From positions 310,001 to 374,000 of the forward strand of contig CANNCA010000002.1 in assembly GCA_947503005.1 (NCBI GenBank): a stretch of 64,000 nucleotides of DNA, read 5' to 3'. Source of the DNA: an uncultured Flavobacteriaceae bacterium (GTDB lineage Bacteria; Bacteroidota; Bacteroidia; Flavobacteriales; Flavobacteriaceae). Made by a program: the position numbers and the translations under genes. A model generated the notes under the pieces. The model made no database searches and had not been told where the DNA came from. It saw only the letters and a list, made by a program, of their open reading frames with translations. Below are positions 14,908 through 22,814 of this stretch, one piece after another. Each line of letters begins with the position of its first letter. Within the stretch, counting starts at the first letter, position 1.

Positions 14908-15463
14908 TTAAAACCATACTAAAAGGGGTCAATTCGGGGTCAGTTGTAACTGACACAGAATTTTCGCTTTAACGTCTAGTAATCTAATTATTTCTTCCTC
15001 TGATTTCTGAAACATTGCATTGAACAAAATACAAGACTATTGCAAAGACGATGAGTTCGAAGTTTATTCCCTGAATAAAATGAAGTGAGAATATGACAGC
15101 TTGGAATGGAGAAGAGGTAATTTATTCTGATAAAAACTATACGTTTATACCCCTAATATGAAAATAAATTCTTACATTCAGTTTGTAAATATTTATAAAT
15201 ATCCTTTTTTGACTTCCCTCGTTCGAGAGTACTCGTATTCATTCATTTTGACTCCCCCTAGTTTATAAATTTTATTAAAGTTATTCAGCACTCCCCCTGT
15301 TTTTTTGCATTGATTCTAGCAACATTGTTTGCTTTCAAATAATAGATTTATCAGAGACTAATTAATGATAAATGGATATTCACTATTTCAATCACTATGG
15401 TGATAGAAACGTGAAAATTTGATAAATCTCCTTGGTCTGTTTAATACCTAACTCAATACCTAT
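14908..15463. other. Long intergenic region upstream of the molybdenum hydroxylase cluster
   Basis: No gene is supported in these 556 bp. Structure seen: a palindrome GTCAGTTgtAACTGAC (14939-14954), a direct repeat ACTCCCCCT (15251-15259 and 15290-15298), and an imperfect 24-bp palindrome at 15386-15409. The sequence is very AT-rich and may hold remnants of the junction between the tRNA and the cluster. No clear -33/-7 promoter was found for the hydroxylase gene. Confidence 0.6.
15386..15409. promoter_or_regulatory. Candidate operator upstream of the molybdenum hydroxylase
   Basis: Imperfect 24-bp palindrome with core ATCACtatGGTGAT and outer TTTC/GAAA arms, centred about 65 bp before the start codon at 15464. 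Its shape suits a dimeric repressor or activator, but no specific regulator can be named. Confidence 0.4.
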
Positions 15464-18400
15464 ATGAAAAATAATGTTAGCTTTTTTCTAAATGGGAGAT
15501 TAGTCTCTATAGAAAACCCATCCCCTGAACTACTGTTAATCGACTACCTACGTTCACCCAAAGTTGGTCTTATTGGCCCTAAGAAACCCTGTGGTCAGGG
15601 TGGATGCGGCGGATGTACCGTTATCTTATCATCTTGGAATAAGGCAAAGCAGCAACCCGATCACCTTGCTATAAATTCATGCCTCAGACCTGTTTGTGCC
15701 TTAGGAGGCCTTACTATTACCACTATTGAAGGCACCGGCGCTGCTCGAAAGCCTGATTCTCAGTATCTATTACATAGACATAGCTCGACACGTACCGGTG
15801 TTCCTATCGGTAAAGACAAGTCCCCAGTATTTGAAGCGGCTAAGAAAGCCGCTGAAGAGAAACGAATGTCAGTAATGGCGGCTGCGACAGCAAGGCATAA
15901 AAAAAACAAAAGTAGTCGGGACTTTTTAGAAACAATCGACAAAGTTGCCGACCATCCTTCAGAGCATTCGCATGAAGGAATGAATCCTGTCGCACATCGC
16001 CTTGCCATAAACAATGGAAGCCAATGCGGTTACTGCAGTGTGGGTTTTGTTATGAATATGTCTGAATTTATCGTAAACAATCCAGAGGCAACTAAAAAAG
16101 AGATAGAAGATGCATTCGATGGAAATCTGTGCCGGTGTACCGGTTACCGATCCATTCTTACAGGTATGAAAACCTTCGCATCTGATTGGACCAATTCAGA
16201 CGAAGCGGCCAGAATGACGTGCACCGAAGACCATGTTAGTGAAGCGCAGCTTCCTGCAAATGTGACGATTCCTTTTCCGAAAGAAGCCCGTGAACCGGCT
16301 TTTGGAGTAAATGTACCCCGCTGGGAAACTCCGACAACAATGGCCAAACTGGCTGATGTTCTCAAGAAAAAGAAAAATACCCGACTCGTGCATGGCAATA
16401 CCTCTTATGGCATTTATAAAGATGAGTATTGCGATACTTCAACGTTCGTGGATATCAGATTTATTCCGGAGCTCAATGGAGACGTTCAGTTGAAAGAAAA
16501 CGAGCTTCATATTTCAGCTCGCACAACTTATAGCGAGCTTATCGAAGTGCTCGGTGAGACCATGAAGAAGCTTAAAATCCATCCTAAAAAAACTTCAGAA
16601 CTCGGTATTTCAGTTGTCGGTGCTCTTGACTATATGGCCAGACGCACAGCAGGCCGAATTGTGCGTAACGCAGCATCCGTAGGCGGGAATACGATGCTTG
16701 TTCTTAAACATATTCAACAAGGTACAGGAGAACCCTTTCCTTCCGATCTTTTCACGACTTTATTTGCTGTCAATGCAATGATTAATTATTACGAGTTAAC
16801 ACCAAAAGGTTTCAAGGAGCATACAAAAACTGCTGAAGACCTTGTTCATGCAATAGTTAAAGATTCAAAACTTGCTGATAAAATAGTGCTTGCCGCATAC
16901 AGAATCCCTTTGGGAAATTCTAGCGATGTTATACTTGCGCAGAAAGTAGCGCTCCGTGAAGTGAACGCTCATAGTATTGTAAACACAACAACTCACTTCC
17001 GTCTTAATGATAGCAACGAATTGACTTCTGTCAGGCTTGTTTTTGGGGCCATTGCACCCTATCCGTGGCGTGCATTTAATACCGAAAAAGTGATGAAAAA
17101 CCAAGAACTGTCTCTTGCGAATGCTTCTAAATTTTCAGAAATGCTTGGCAAAGAAGTTCTTAAAGAACTGGATCGTTGGGAAAAACGAATGGAAGAAGTT
17201 CCAAATGAAGGATTCACTTCTGAATATCGAAAACAACTTGCTGTTTCATTCTTTTACAAAGCCATGGTAAACGCTATGTTAGTAAAAGGATTGAGGGTCC
17301 CAGCAAATCTGGAATCGGTTGGTAAAATTAAATGGGGCAACTGGAAGGTGAGTAATGGAATTCAGAGATATGCAAGGGAATTTTGGAAAGCACCAGTAGC
17401 ACAACCCATTATTAAAGTTACAGCGATGTATCAAACATCTGGTCAGCTACATTATACGCACGAACTTCCAGTACCGCCACTTGCCTTAAATGCTGCGTTT
17501 GTACAGAGTACACGCGCACTAAAGAAGTACCACTTCAAAACCCCAGAGAAGGATAAGAAAATTTCAATCGAAGATCTACGGAAATATTTAAAGGGACGTT
17601 TCCCTTCTTTCACAGATTTTATCACCCATAAAAATATTAAGAACGGAGGTGTGAATATGCAAGGAATGGGTAGCGATCAGCCTTTGTTTGCTGAGGAATT
17701 CATCAGTTATGTGGGGCAGTCTATTGCGATGGTACTTGCTGAAAATGAACAGGAAGCCATAGCGATTGCAGATTTCGTTTCGAAAGATTGTGTTTCGTAT
17801 ACGATACCGGGAAGGCCTTGGACGGGTAAATGGAGTGAACCTATTGTTGATTTATTAGATGCTGTGAGGAAGGGAAGTATTTTTCCCGATGCACCTACCA
17901 CCGCAACTTTTGTTTCTCATATTTGGAAGATCATCAGGCCTGGGAGTCAGTTTGAATGGATATCAGACAGTACACTTAGCAAAGAAAAAGTTCTAAGACG
18001 AGATCAGAAAATAGGTGTACGGGTGGAAGTTCCTGTTAACTCAGCACCTTGTACAGTTGTGGAGTCATCTCAACTTTGTGGCGGGCAAGCACATTTTTAT
18101 ATGGAGCCCCAAGGGTGTATTGCCACTCCTCTTGATGAAGGACGAATGTTAGTTCAACCCTCTGTTCAGAGTCCTGCGGCGATGCATGACACAGTTGCTA
18201 AGGCCCTTGGTGTACATCATCATCAAGTTGAAATTAAAGTACCACAAGTTGGAGGAGGATTTGGAGGTAAAACCGAACAGTCACGTTTTATCGCCGGACC
18301 TACCGCCGTTGCAGCAAAAGCTACTAAAAGACCGGTTCGTCTTGCGGTTCCACGAGATGAGGATACGGCGATGATTGGCAAACGTCATGCTTACTACGGG

Positions 18401-20062
18401 GAATATCAAATCGCGGTAGATGATGGATCTGCTAATAAGCATAATAAAGGCATTATACACGGACTGCAGCTAAAGATGTGGGGAGATGGAGGTGCATTTT
18501 ACGACTGCTCGTTTATTGTTTCCAATTGCATTCAATTGCGAACAGATAATGCATACAATATTTCCAACTTTGAGAGTCAGATTGATGTGTGTAGAACAAA
18601 TTCCGCACCAAATACAGCTATGCGCTCTTTCGGAGATGTTCAAGGTAAAAACATTCTTGAGAACGCAATAGATGACGCTGCCATTGCACTCGATATGAGG
18701 CCTGATAAGTTGCGTATTAAGAATTTATATGACCGGGGAGATGTTACTCCTTTCGGACAAGCACTTTCTTACTGCTATATGAAGCAAGTATGGGCCTATG
18801 CAATGAAGGTATCCAATTTCGATCACAAACATGACCAAGTCGAAAAATTCAATAGAGAAAACAAATGGCGCAAACGAGGTATTTCTATGATACCGGTAAA
18901 GTACGGTTCTGGTTATAATCTGCTTTTATTAGAGCAGTCGGCTGCTATAGTTGTTGTTAATCCGAAAGATGGTACCATTGTAATACATCAGGGAGGGATT
19001 GAGATTGGACAAGGATTGGTCACTCAGGTGCAGCAAGTTGCTGCATACGTTTTGGGCATACCTATGGAAATGATATTCTTAGAAACGGTAAGCACAAGCA
19101 TTACACCCAATCCTACAAGTACAGGGGGGTCAACGGGGACGCCCTACTCTTGTGAAGCTGTGAAACAAACTTGTGAGCAGTTGCGTGCCAGACTTATGGA
19201 GTTTGGGTACCAAATGTTGAAAGAGAATGGAGAAGACTGGTGCAAGGATCAAAACATTGACTTCTGGAATTACGGTGCGGGAGAAGGAAAAGGCTGGGCT
19301 ACTATGGTAGAAGGCGGTAATTGTAATAAAATCATGATTTGGCAGAACCTTGTTAGTCAAGCATCATCACAGCGAGTGAACCTCATAGCCTCCTTTAACG
19401 CAAAAATCAAAGGAGGAGAAGTTCAGATACCGGCGATGACGTTCAAAACTGAAGCGGATCAACCTAATATTCCAGGAATTGACCGATCGAAAAATGCCAC
19501 TCTAGGTGGAGGTGTTGACTCATTTGTGGGCTTCACCTATTCAGCGGCCTGTTCTGTAACGGAAGTGGATATTCTCACAGGAGAAGTTAAGATTATAAGC
19601 TCAGACATTATTTATGATATGGGAAGGAGTATGAATCCGGCCATCGATATTGGACAGATAGAAGGAGCTTTCGTTCAAGGTATTGGATATCTTCTCACCG
19701 AGAAACTAGTTTCAGAAATAGATGGTGATCATAAGGGCAGACTCAATACTACAAACACCTGGCGTTATAAAATTCCCGCGATAACAACTATCCCACAGGA
19801 AATGAACACTTTCCTTTTTCCGAGAAACGATGAATCGGTTAAAAACATTCCGAAGGATACTAACGAAATCTTTTCAGCAAAAGAAGTTGGAGAGCCTCCT
19901 TTAGTGCTTTCCAATAGTGTTTTCTTGGCGATTAAGGCCGCTATACGTGCTTCCAGAATTGAACGGAATCTTCCTAAGCTTTTTCGCTTTGATGCACCTG
20001 CAACAGTTCAGGAAGTGAGAAGAGCGTGTGAAGTTCTTGAAAAAGACCTTAGCAGTTCGTAA
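15464..20062 (+). CDS. Single-chain molybdenum hydroxylase (xanthine dehydrogenase/aldehyde oxidase family)
   Basis: 1532-aa enzyme with the eukaryote-like fused layout: two 2Fe-2S domains, FAD domain, molybdopterin domains. Iron-sulfur cysteines are at 43, 48, 51, 73 (same numbers as vertebrate xanthine dehydrogenase) and 188, 191, 223, 225; the second set is displaced by a 75-residue insertion of Ala/Lys/His-rich sequence between the two clusters. The FAD region includes VRNAASVGGNT. The Mo domain shows GGQAHFYMEPQ (from 873), GGGFGGK (930-936), NTAMRSFG (Arg1054) and AKEVGEPP with catalytic Glu1477. Thr937 stands where xanthine dehydrogenase has its substrate-binding Glu, so the substrate may be another N-heterocycle or an aldehyde. 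It has no Tat or Sec signal and needs a molybdopterin cofactor made elsewhere. It heads the cluster with two cytochrome lipoproteins. Confidence 0.92.
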   Translation: MKNNVSFFLNGRLVSIENPSPELLLIDYLRSPKVGLIGPKKPCGQGGCGGCTVILSSWNKAKQQPDHLAINSCLRPVCALGGLTITTIEGTGAARKPDSQYLLHRHSSTRTGVPIGKDKSPVFEAAKKAAEEKRMSVMAAATARHKKNKSSRDFLETIDKVADHPSEHSHEGMNPVAHRLAINNGSQCGYCSVGFVMNMSEFIVNNPEATKKEIEDAFDGNLCRCTGYRSILTGMKTFASDWTNSDEAARMTCTEDHVSEAQLPANVTIPFPKEAREPAFGVNVPRWETPTTMAKLADVLKKKKNTRLVHGNTSYGIYKDEYCDTSTFVDIRFIPELNGDVQLKENELHISARTTYSELIEVLGETMKKLKIHPKKTSELGISVVGALDYMARRTAGRIVRNAASVGGNTMLVLKHIQQGTGEPFPSDLFTTLFAVNAMINYYELTPKGFKEHTKTAEDLVHAIVKDSKLADKIVLAAYRIPLGNSSDVILAQKVALREVNAHSIVNTTTHFRLNDSNELTSVRLVFGAIAPYPWRAFNTEKVMKNQELSLANASKFSEMLGKEVLKELDRWEKRMEEVPNEGFTSEYRKQLAVSFFYKAMVNAMLVKGLRVPANLESVGKIKWGNWKVSNGIQRYAREFWKAPVAQPIIKVTAMYQTSGQLHYTHELPVPPLALNAAFVQSTRALKKYHFKTPEKDKKISIEDLRKYLKGRFPSFTDFITHKNIKNGGVNMQGMGSDQPLFAEEFISYVGQSIAMVLAENEQEAIAIADFVSKDCVSYTIPGRPWTGKWSEPIVDLLDAVRKGSIFPDAPTTATFVSHIWKIIRPGSQFEWISDSTLSKEKVLRRDQKIGVRVEVPVNSAPCTVVESSQLCGGQAHFYMEPQGCIATPLDEGRMLVQPSVQSPAAMHDTVAKALGVHHHQVEIKVPQVGGGFGGKTEQSRFIAGPTAVAAKATKRPVRLAVPRDEDTAMIGKRHAYYGEYQIAVDDGSANKHNKGIIHGLQLKMWGDGGAFYDCSFIVSNCIQLRTDNAYNISNFESQIDVCRTNSAPNTAMRSFGDVQGKNILENAIDDAAIALDMRPDKLRIKNLYDRGDVTPFGQALSYCYMKQVWAYAMKVSNFDHKHDQVEKFNRENKWRKRGISMIPVKYGSGYNLLLLEQSAAIVVVNPKDGTIVIHQGGIEIGQGLVTQVQQVAAYVLGIPMEMIFLETVSTSITPNPTSTGGSTGTPYSCEAVKQTCEQLRARLMEFGYQMLKENGEDWCKDQNIDFWNYGAGEGKGWATMVEGGNCNKIMIWQNLVSQASSQRVNLIASFNAKIKGGEVQIPAMTFKTEADQPNIPGIDRSKNATLGGGVDSFVGFTYSAACSVTEVDILTGEVKIISSDIIYDMGRSMNPAIDIGQIEGAFVQGIGYLLTEKLVSEIDGDHKGRLNTTNTWRYKIPAITTIPQEMNTFLFPRNDESVKNIPKDTNEIFSAKEVGEPPLVLSNSVFLAIKAAIRASRIERNLPKLFRFDAPATVQEVRRACEVLEKDLSSS

Positions 20063-20073
20063 AGGTCTTTTTT
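20041..20073 (+). terminator. Hairpin with T-run over the stop codon of the hydroxylase
   Basis: AAAAGACCTT/AAGGTCTTTT stem (10 bp, 11-base loop) followed by T residues; the stop codon (20060-20062) lies at the end of the loop. It may terminate part of the transcripts before the downstream genes. Confidence 0.65.
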
Positions 20074-20084
20074 GGAAACAGGAT

Positions 20085-20105
20085 GAAGTTCGAGAATCGA
20101 ACTTC
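20085..20105 (+). repeat. Second hairpin GAAGTTCGA/TCGAACTTC
   Basis: Perfect 9-bp stem with a 3-base loop and no T-run, only 12 bp after the terminator-like hairpin and 51 bp before the cytochrome gene. It may protect or process the downstream mRNA. Confidence 0.5.
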
Positions 20106-20155
20106 AGAAAAACTAAAGTATACAACCTATTAAACTTAACTACATAACTAAGATT

Positions 20156-21586
20156 ATGAAACAATTAAAACTTTTTGGTATCGCAATTTCGGTATTGTTC
20201 ATCTCCTGTAATGAAAAGGCCTCGGATGTGCCTCGTTCTGAAAATACTGCTGAGGTAGAGACACCATTATTGGGAATAGATTATGAAAAGAACGATTTTC
20301 CAGATTTTGGATTTATGGTAAGCCCAACAGATTATCATACAAAATATTCAGACCAGCCAATTTTTGAGCTGAAAGCAGATTTTCCGAAAGTTAAACCTGA
20401 AAAAATGCCCAATTTTCTAGAGATTGATTTCAAAGAAGATCCTTTGGCATACATTAATGCCGTTCGCGATTATTCATTCGAAGGAAATTTACCAGATTGG
20501 GATCCTTTTAAAAATAAAATTCGCGATTGGTATCATATTCCATGGTTACACCCTACAACGGCGAATGGCGGATATCCTCCAAACGGAGGTACTGAAGGGT
20601 TTCGTGGACTTATCAAAGAAGCACCTTTAGGAGCATTGCAATTAGGACCAGATCTAAAGGGGATTGACGGTGATTACTCTGTTTACGCAATTACTTTGGT
20701 AAACGATATGGCTGGTTATGCTATGGGCAGAATGTGGAAGGACCCAAAGAATCCAAATGTGACAGTACTCGATAAACGATTTAAAGATGGAGGATTTCCG
20801 GTGGGAACAGTTTTCGCAAAATTGCTATTTACTGATGCACCTAAAGGAACAGATAGTGTAGCTTATCTGGTCAATCCACTTACTTGGAAAGGTTATATCA
20901 CTGAAAATTTTTGGAAATCGGATACCCGTGTTGTGACAGATGTAAACCTCTTACAAATGGATATATCTGTACGCGACCCTAGGGCAGATAGAACCCCAGA
21001 AAATCCAGAGGGAACTGGATGGGTTTTTGGCACTTTCTGCTATAACGGAGAACTAAATAAGGAAAACAAGTTTATGAACCTTGTACCTGTAGGGCTCATG
21101 TGGGGAAATGATCCGGAAAACAGAATTAACAAAACCACACCTTTTCCACCTATTAAAACTGAAGTCAATAAAGAGCTCTTGGAAACGGTAATTTTTGAAA
21201 GTGTAGACCTACCTCCACAACATCTTGGTTGGAACGGCAGGTTGAATGGGCCAGCCGATTTGAACACGGTCTCTTGTTTGTCGTGTCATAATGCAGCGCA
21301 ATATCCTCAAATAACTTCGCTTGTTCCTCCTAATGCTTCGCCGGACGGAGGACTGGAGCCACCTGTGGGCGGAGGAAACGATGAGTGGATGCGATGGTTT
21401 CAGAATTTAGAATGTGGTACTTCGATGAGTGATGAAGTATATTCTACCGATTTCTCATTTCAGGTCGCCATTGCCTTGCAGAATTTTTTCGATGTAAAAA
21501 ACGCAAACCAGCAGGGAAGCTGGAAAAGCGAGTACAAATCGGTTGTTGTACCCATTCAAAGGGGAGATCTAACCGTACCAAAATAA
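20156..21586 (+). CDS. Monoheme c-type cytochrome lipoprotein (family not recognised)
   Basis: 476-aa lipoprotein: the signal peptide ends in the lipobox LFIS-Cys18. One haem c site, Cys374-Leu-Ser-Cys377-His378, lies near the C terminus; the N-terminal 350 residues are a tryptophan- and aromatic-rich domain I do not recognise (landmarks RDWYHIPWLHP, MAGYAMGRMW, GTGWVFGTFCYNG, LGWNGRLNGP). It should be exported and membrane-anchored on the periplasmic side or outer membrane. Being next to the molybdenum hydroxylase suggests a role as electron acceptor, but the hydroxylase has no export signal, so direct transfer is unproven. It is a paralogue of the protein at 24453-25850. Confidence 0.82.
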   Translation: MKQLKLFGIAISVLFISCNEKASDVPRSENTAEVETPLLGIDYEKNDFPDFGFMVSPTDYHTKYSDQPIFELKADFPKVKPEKMPNFLEIDFKEDPLAYINAVRDYSFEGNLPDWDPFKNKIRDWYHIPWLHPTTANGGYPPNGGTEGFRGLIKEAPLGALQLGPDLKGIDGDYSVYAITLVNDMAGYAMGRMWKDPKNPNVTVLDKRFKDGGFPVGTVFAKLLFTDAPKGTDSVAYLVNPLTWKGYITENFWKSDTRVVTDVNLLQMDISVRDPRADRTPENPEGTGWVFGTFCYNGELNKENKFMNLVPVGLMWGNDPENRINKTTPFPPIKTEVNKELLETVIFESVDLPPQHLGWNGRLNGPADLNTVSCLSCHNAAQYPQITSLVPPNASPDGGLEPPVGGGNDEWMRWFQNLECGTSMSDEVYSTDFSFQVAIALQNFFDVKNANQQGSWKSEYKSVVVPIQRGDLTVPK

Positions 21587-21700
21587 CTATTAAAATCTCT
21601 GATGTTCCAGATGTTATTTGAACAACTGAAATGTACATGCTTTCAGGTCACTAAAATTACCAATACGGATTTAATATTCAACTCATAATAAGGACATAAG

Positions 21701-22813
21701 ATGGCTACAAAAAGCATTAAAAATAAAATTTCCGCATTAGACGAAAAAGGTAAACCGGTGGACTGGTGGTTCGCATATAAAGTTCCTAAACTTGGCAAGG
21801 TCGCCAATGGACCAACGGCGACTGGTTATGAATACATTTACTATGACCCGAATATCAAAAAAGTGGTGCAATCGCCAAATTTACTCACGGATGGTATGGG
21901 GGCTCTGGACCTTACCCTAAAAACTGTTTTTAGCAAACCCACTTCGACTACTGGATGGATTCTGTACAATGACGAGATGCCGGCGGATGCCAAGCGAACC
22001 GATAGTAGTAAATATGGACATACCAAAGGGGTAATTGCCTTCGACATCGCGACGAAAACAGCTTTTTGGTTACTTCACTCTTGGCCTAAGTTTGCAGACC
22101 CAAGTGCATCTAAGATGCCCACTCCCGAGTATGGACAAACTTTCCTCTGTATCTCAATCGATTTAGAAACTGCGAGTAAGATCGCTACACAAATGGCCAA
22201 TCATCAGATACCTCAGGTTTATTTACCGAAAATGCCAACAACCTTAAAAACGAGCGATTCACTCTATAAACTTACACAAACTCTCGATGCTAACACGACT
22301 GCCGATTCGGATGTGTTGGCCTATAAATCACGTGGCGGACTGGACTTTAAGGTAATCGCCAAGAATCGGAAATGGAATAAAGATTTCTGGATCGATTTGG
22401 TTGGCCCCGCGCTCAAGTCAGACATAAATGTGGAAACCTGGATTCGGGGTAAGATCCCTCCCACGTTGGACAGTGATGGAATTCACAAGACTTTTGACGT
22501 AAAGTACATTGATCTGAGTCCGTTAGGAGTACCGTGGAACTGGCCTGAAACCCACGACCATGCAAAATGGGGTATTAGTGTTGATTCGGACTGGGTATGT
22601 GTTGGGGACATTAATAGAATGATTTCCCAAGAAAAAAGAGGAGGCGGAACTATAGCATTTCAAGACAAGACATTATGGACCGCTTTGTCAAAGATAGATT
22701 TTATCGTGGCGCCTCCGGGACATAATAAGATTGATGCAAAACACCTTATCAAAGCCACACATAAAACCGTCCATGATCCATTACCAAAAACTAAGAAACA
22801 AAAAACTAAATAA
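21701..22813 (+). CDS. Deoxyribonuclease II family protein
   Basis: 370-aa protein with clear DNase II family features: ALDEKGKPVDWWFAYKVPK at residues 12-30, a first HxK motif in GHTKG (His107, Lys109), FWLLHSWPKF, GQTFLCIS, and a second HxK in DHAKW (His287, Lys289) followed by GDINRMISQEKRGGG. The two HxK halves form the phospholipase-D-like active site of this acid endonuclease, which in animals digests DNA in lysosomes. Bacterial members are uncommon. No signal peptide is seen at the start (MATKSIKNKISALDEKG), so the compartment is unclear. It is followed after 1 bp by the phosphoesterase gene, with likely translational coupling. Confidence 0.88.
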   Translation: MATKSIKNKISALDEKGKPVDWWFAYKVPKLGKVANGPTATGYEYIYYDPNIKKVVQSPNLLTDGMGALDLTLKTVFSKPTSTTGWILYNDEMPADAKRTDSSKYGHTKGVIAFDIATKTAFWLLHSWPKFADPSASKMPTPEYGQTFLCISIDLETASKIATQMANHQIPQVYLPKMPTTLKTSDSLYKLTQTLDANTTADSDVLAYKSRGGLDFKVIAKNRKWNKDFWIDLVGPALKSDINVETWIRGKIPPTLDSDGIHKTFDVKYIDLSPLGVPWNWPETHDHAKWGISVDSDWVCVGDINRMISQEKRGGGTIAFQDKTLWTALSKIDFIVAPPGHNKIDAKHLIKATHKTVHDPLPKTKKQKTK

Positions 22814-22814
22814 G

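Noticed and set aside
14822-15463. Search for a duplicated tRNA 3' end or integrase as proof of an integrated island
   Set aside because: No second copy of the tRNA-Ser 3' segment and no integrase were seen by eye, so an island boundary is not called as a feature.
22731-22814. Longer N terminus of the phosphoesterase overlapping DNase II
   Set aside because: The extra 28 residues overlap the DNase II gene and lack family similarity; ATG 22815 lies directly after its stop codon.
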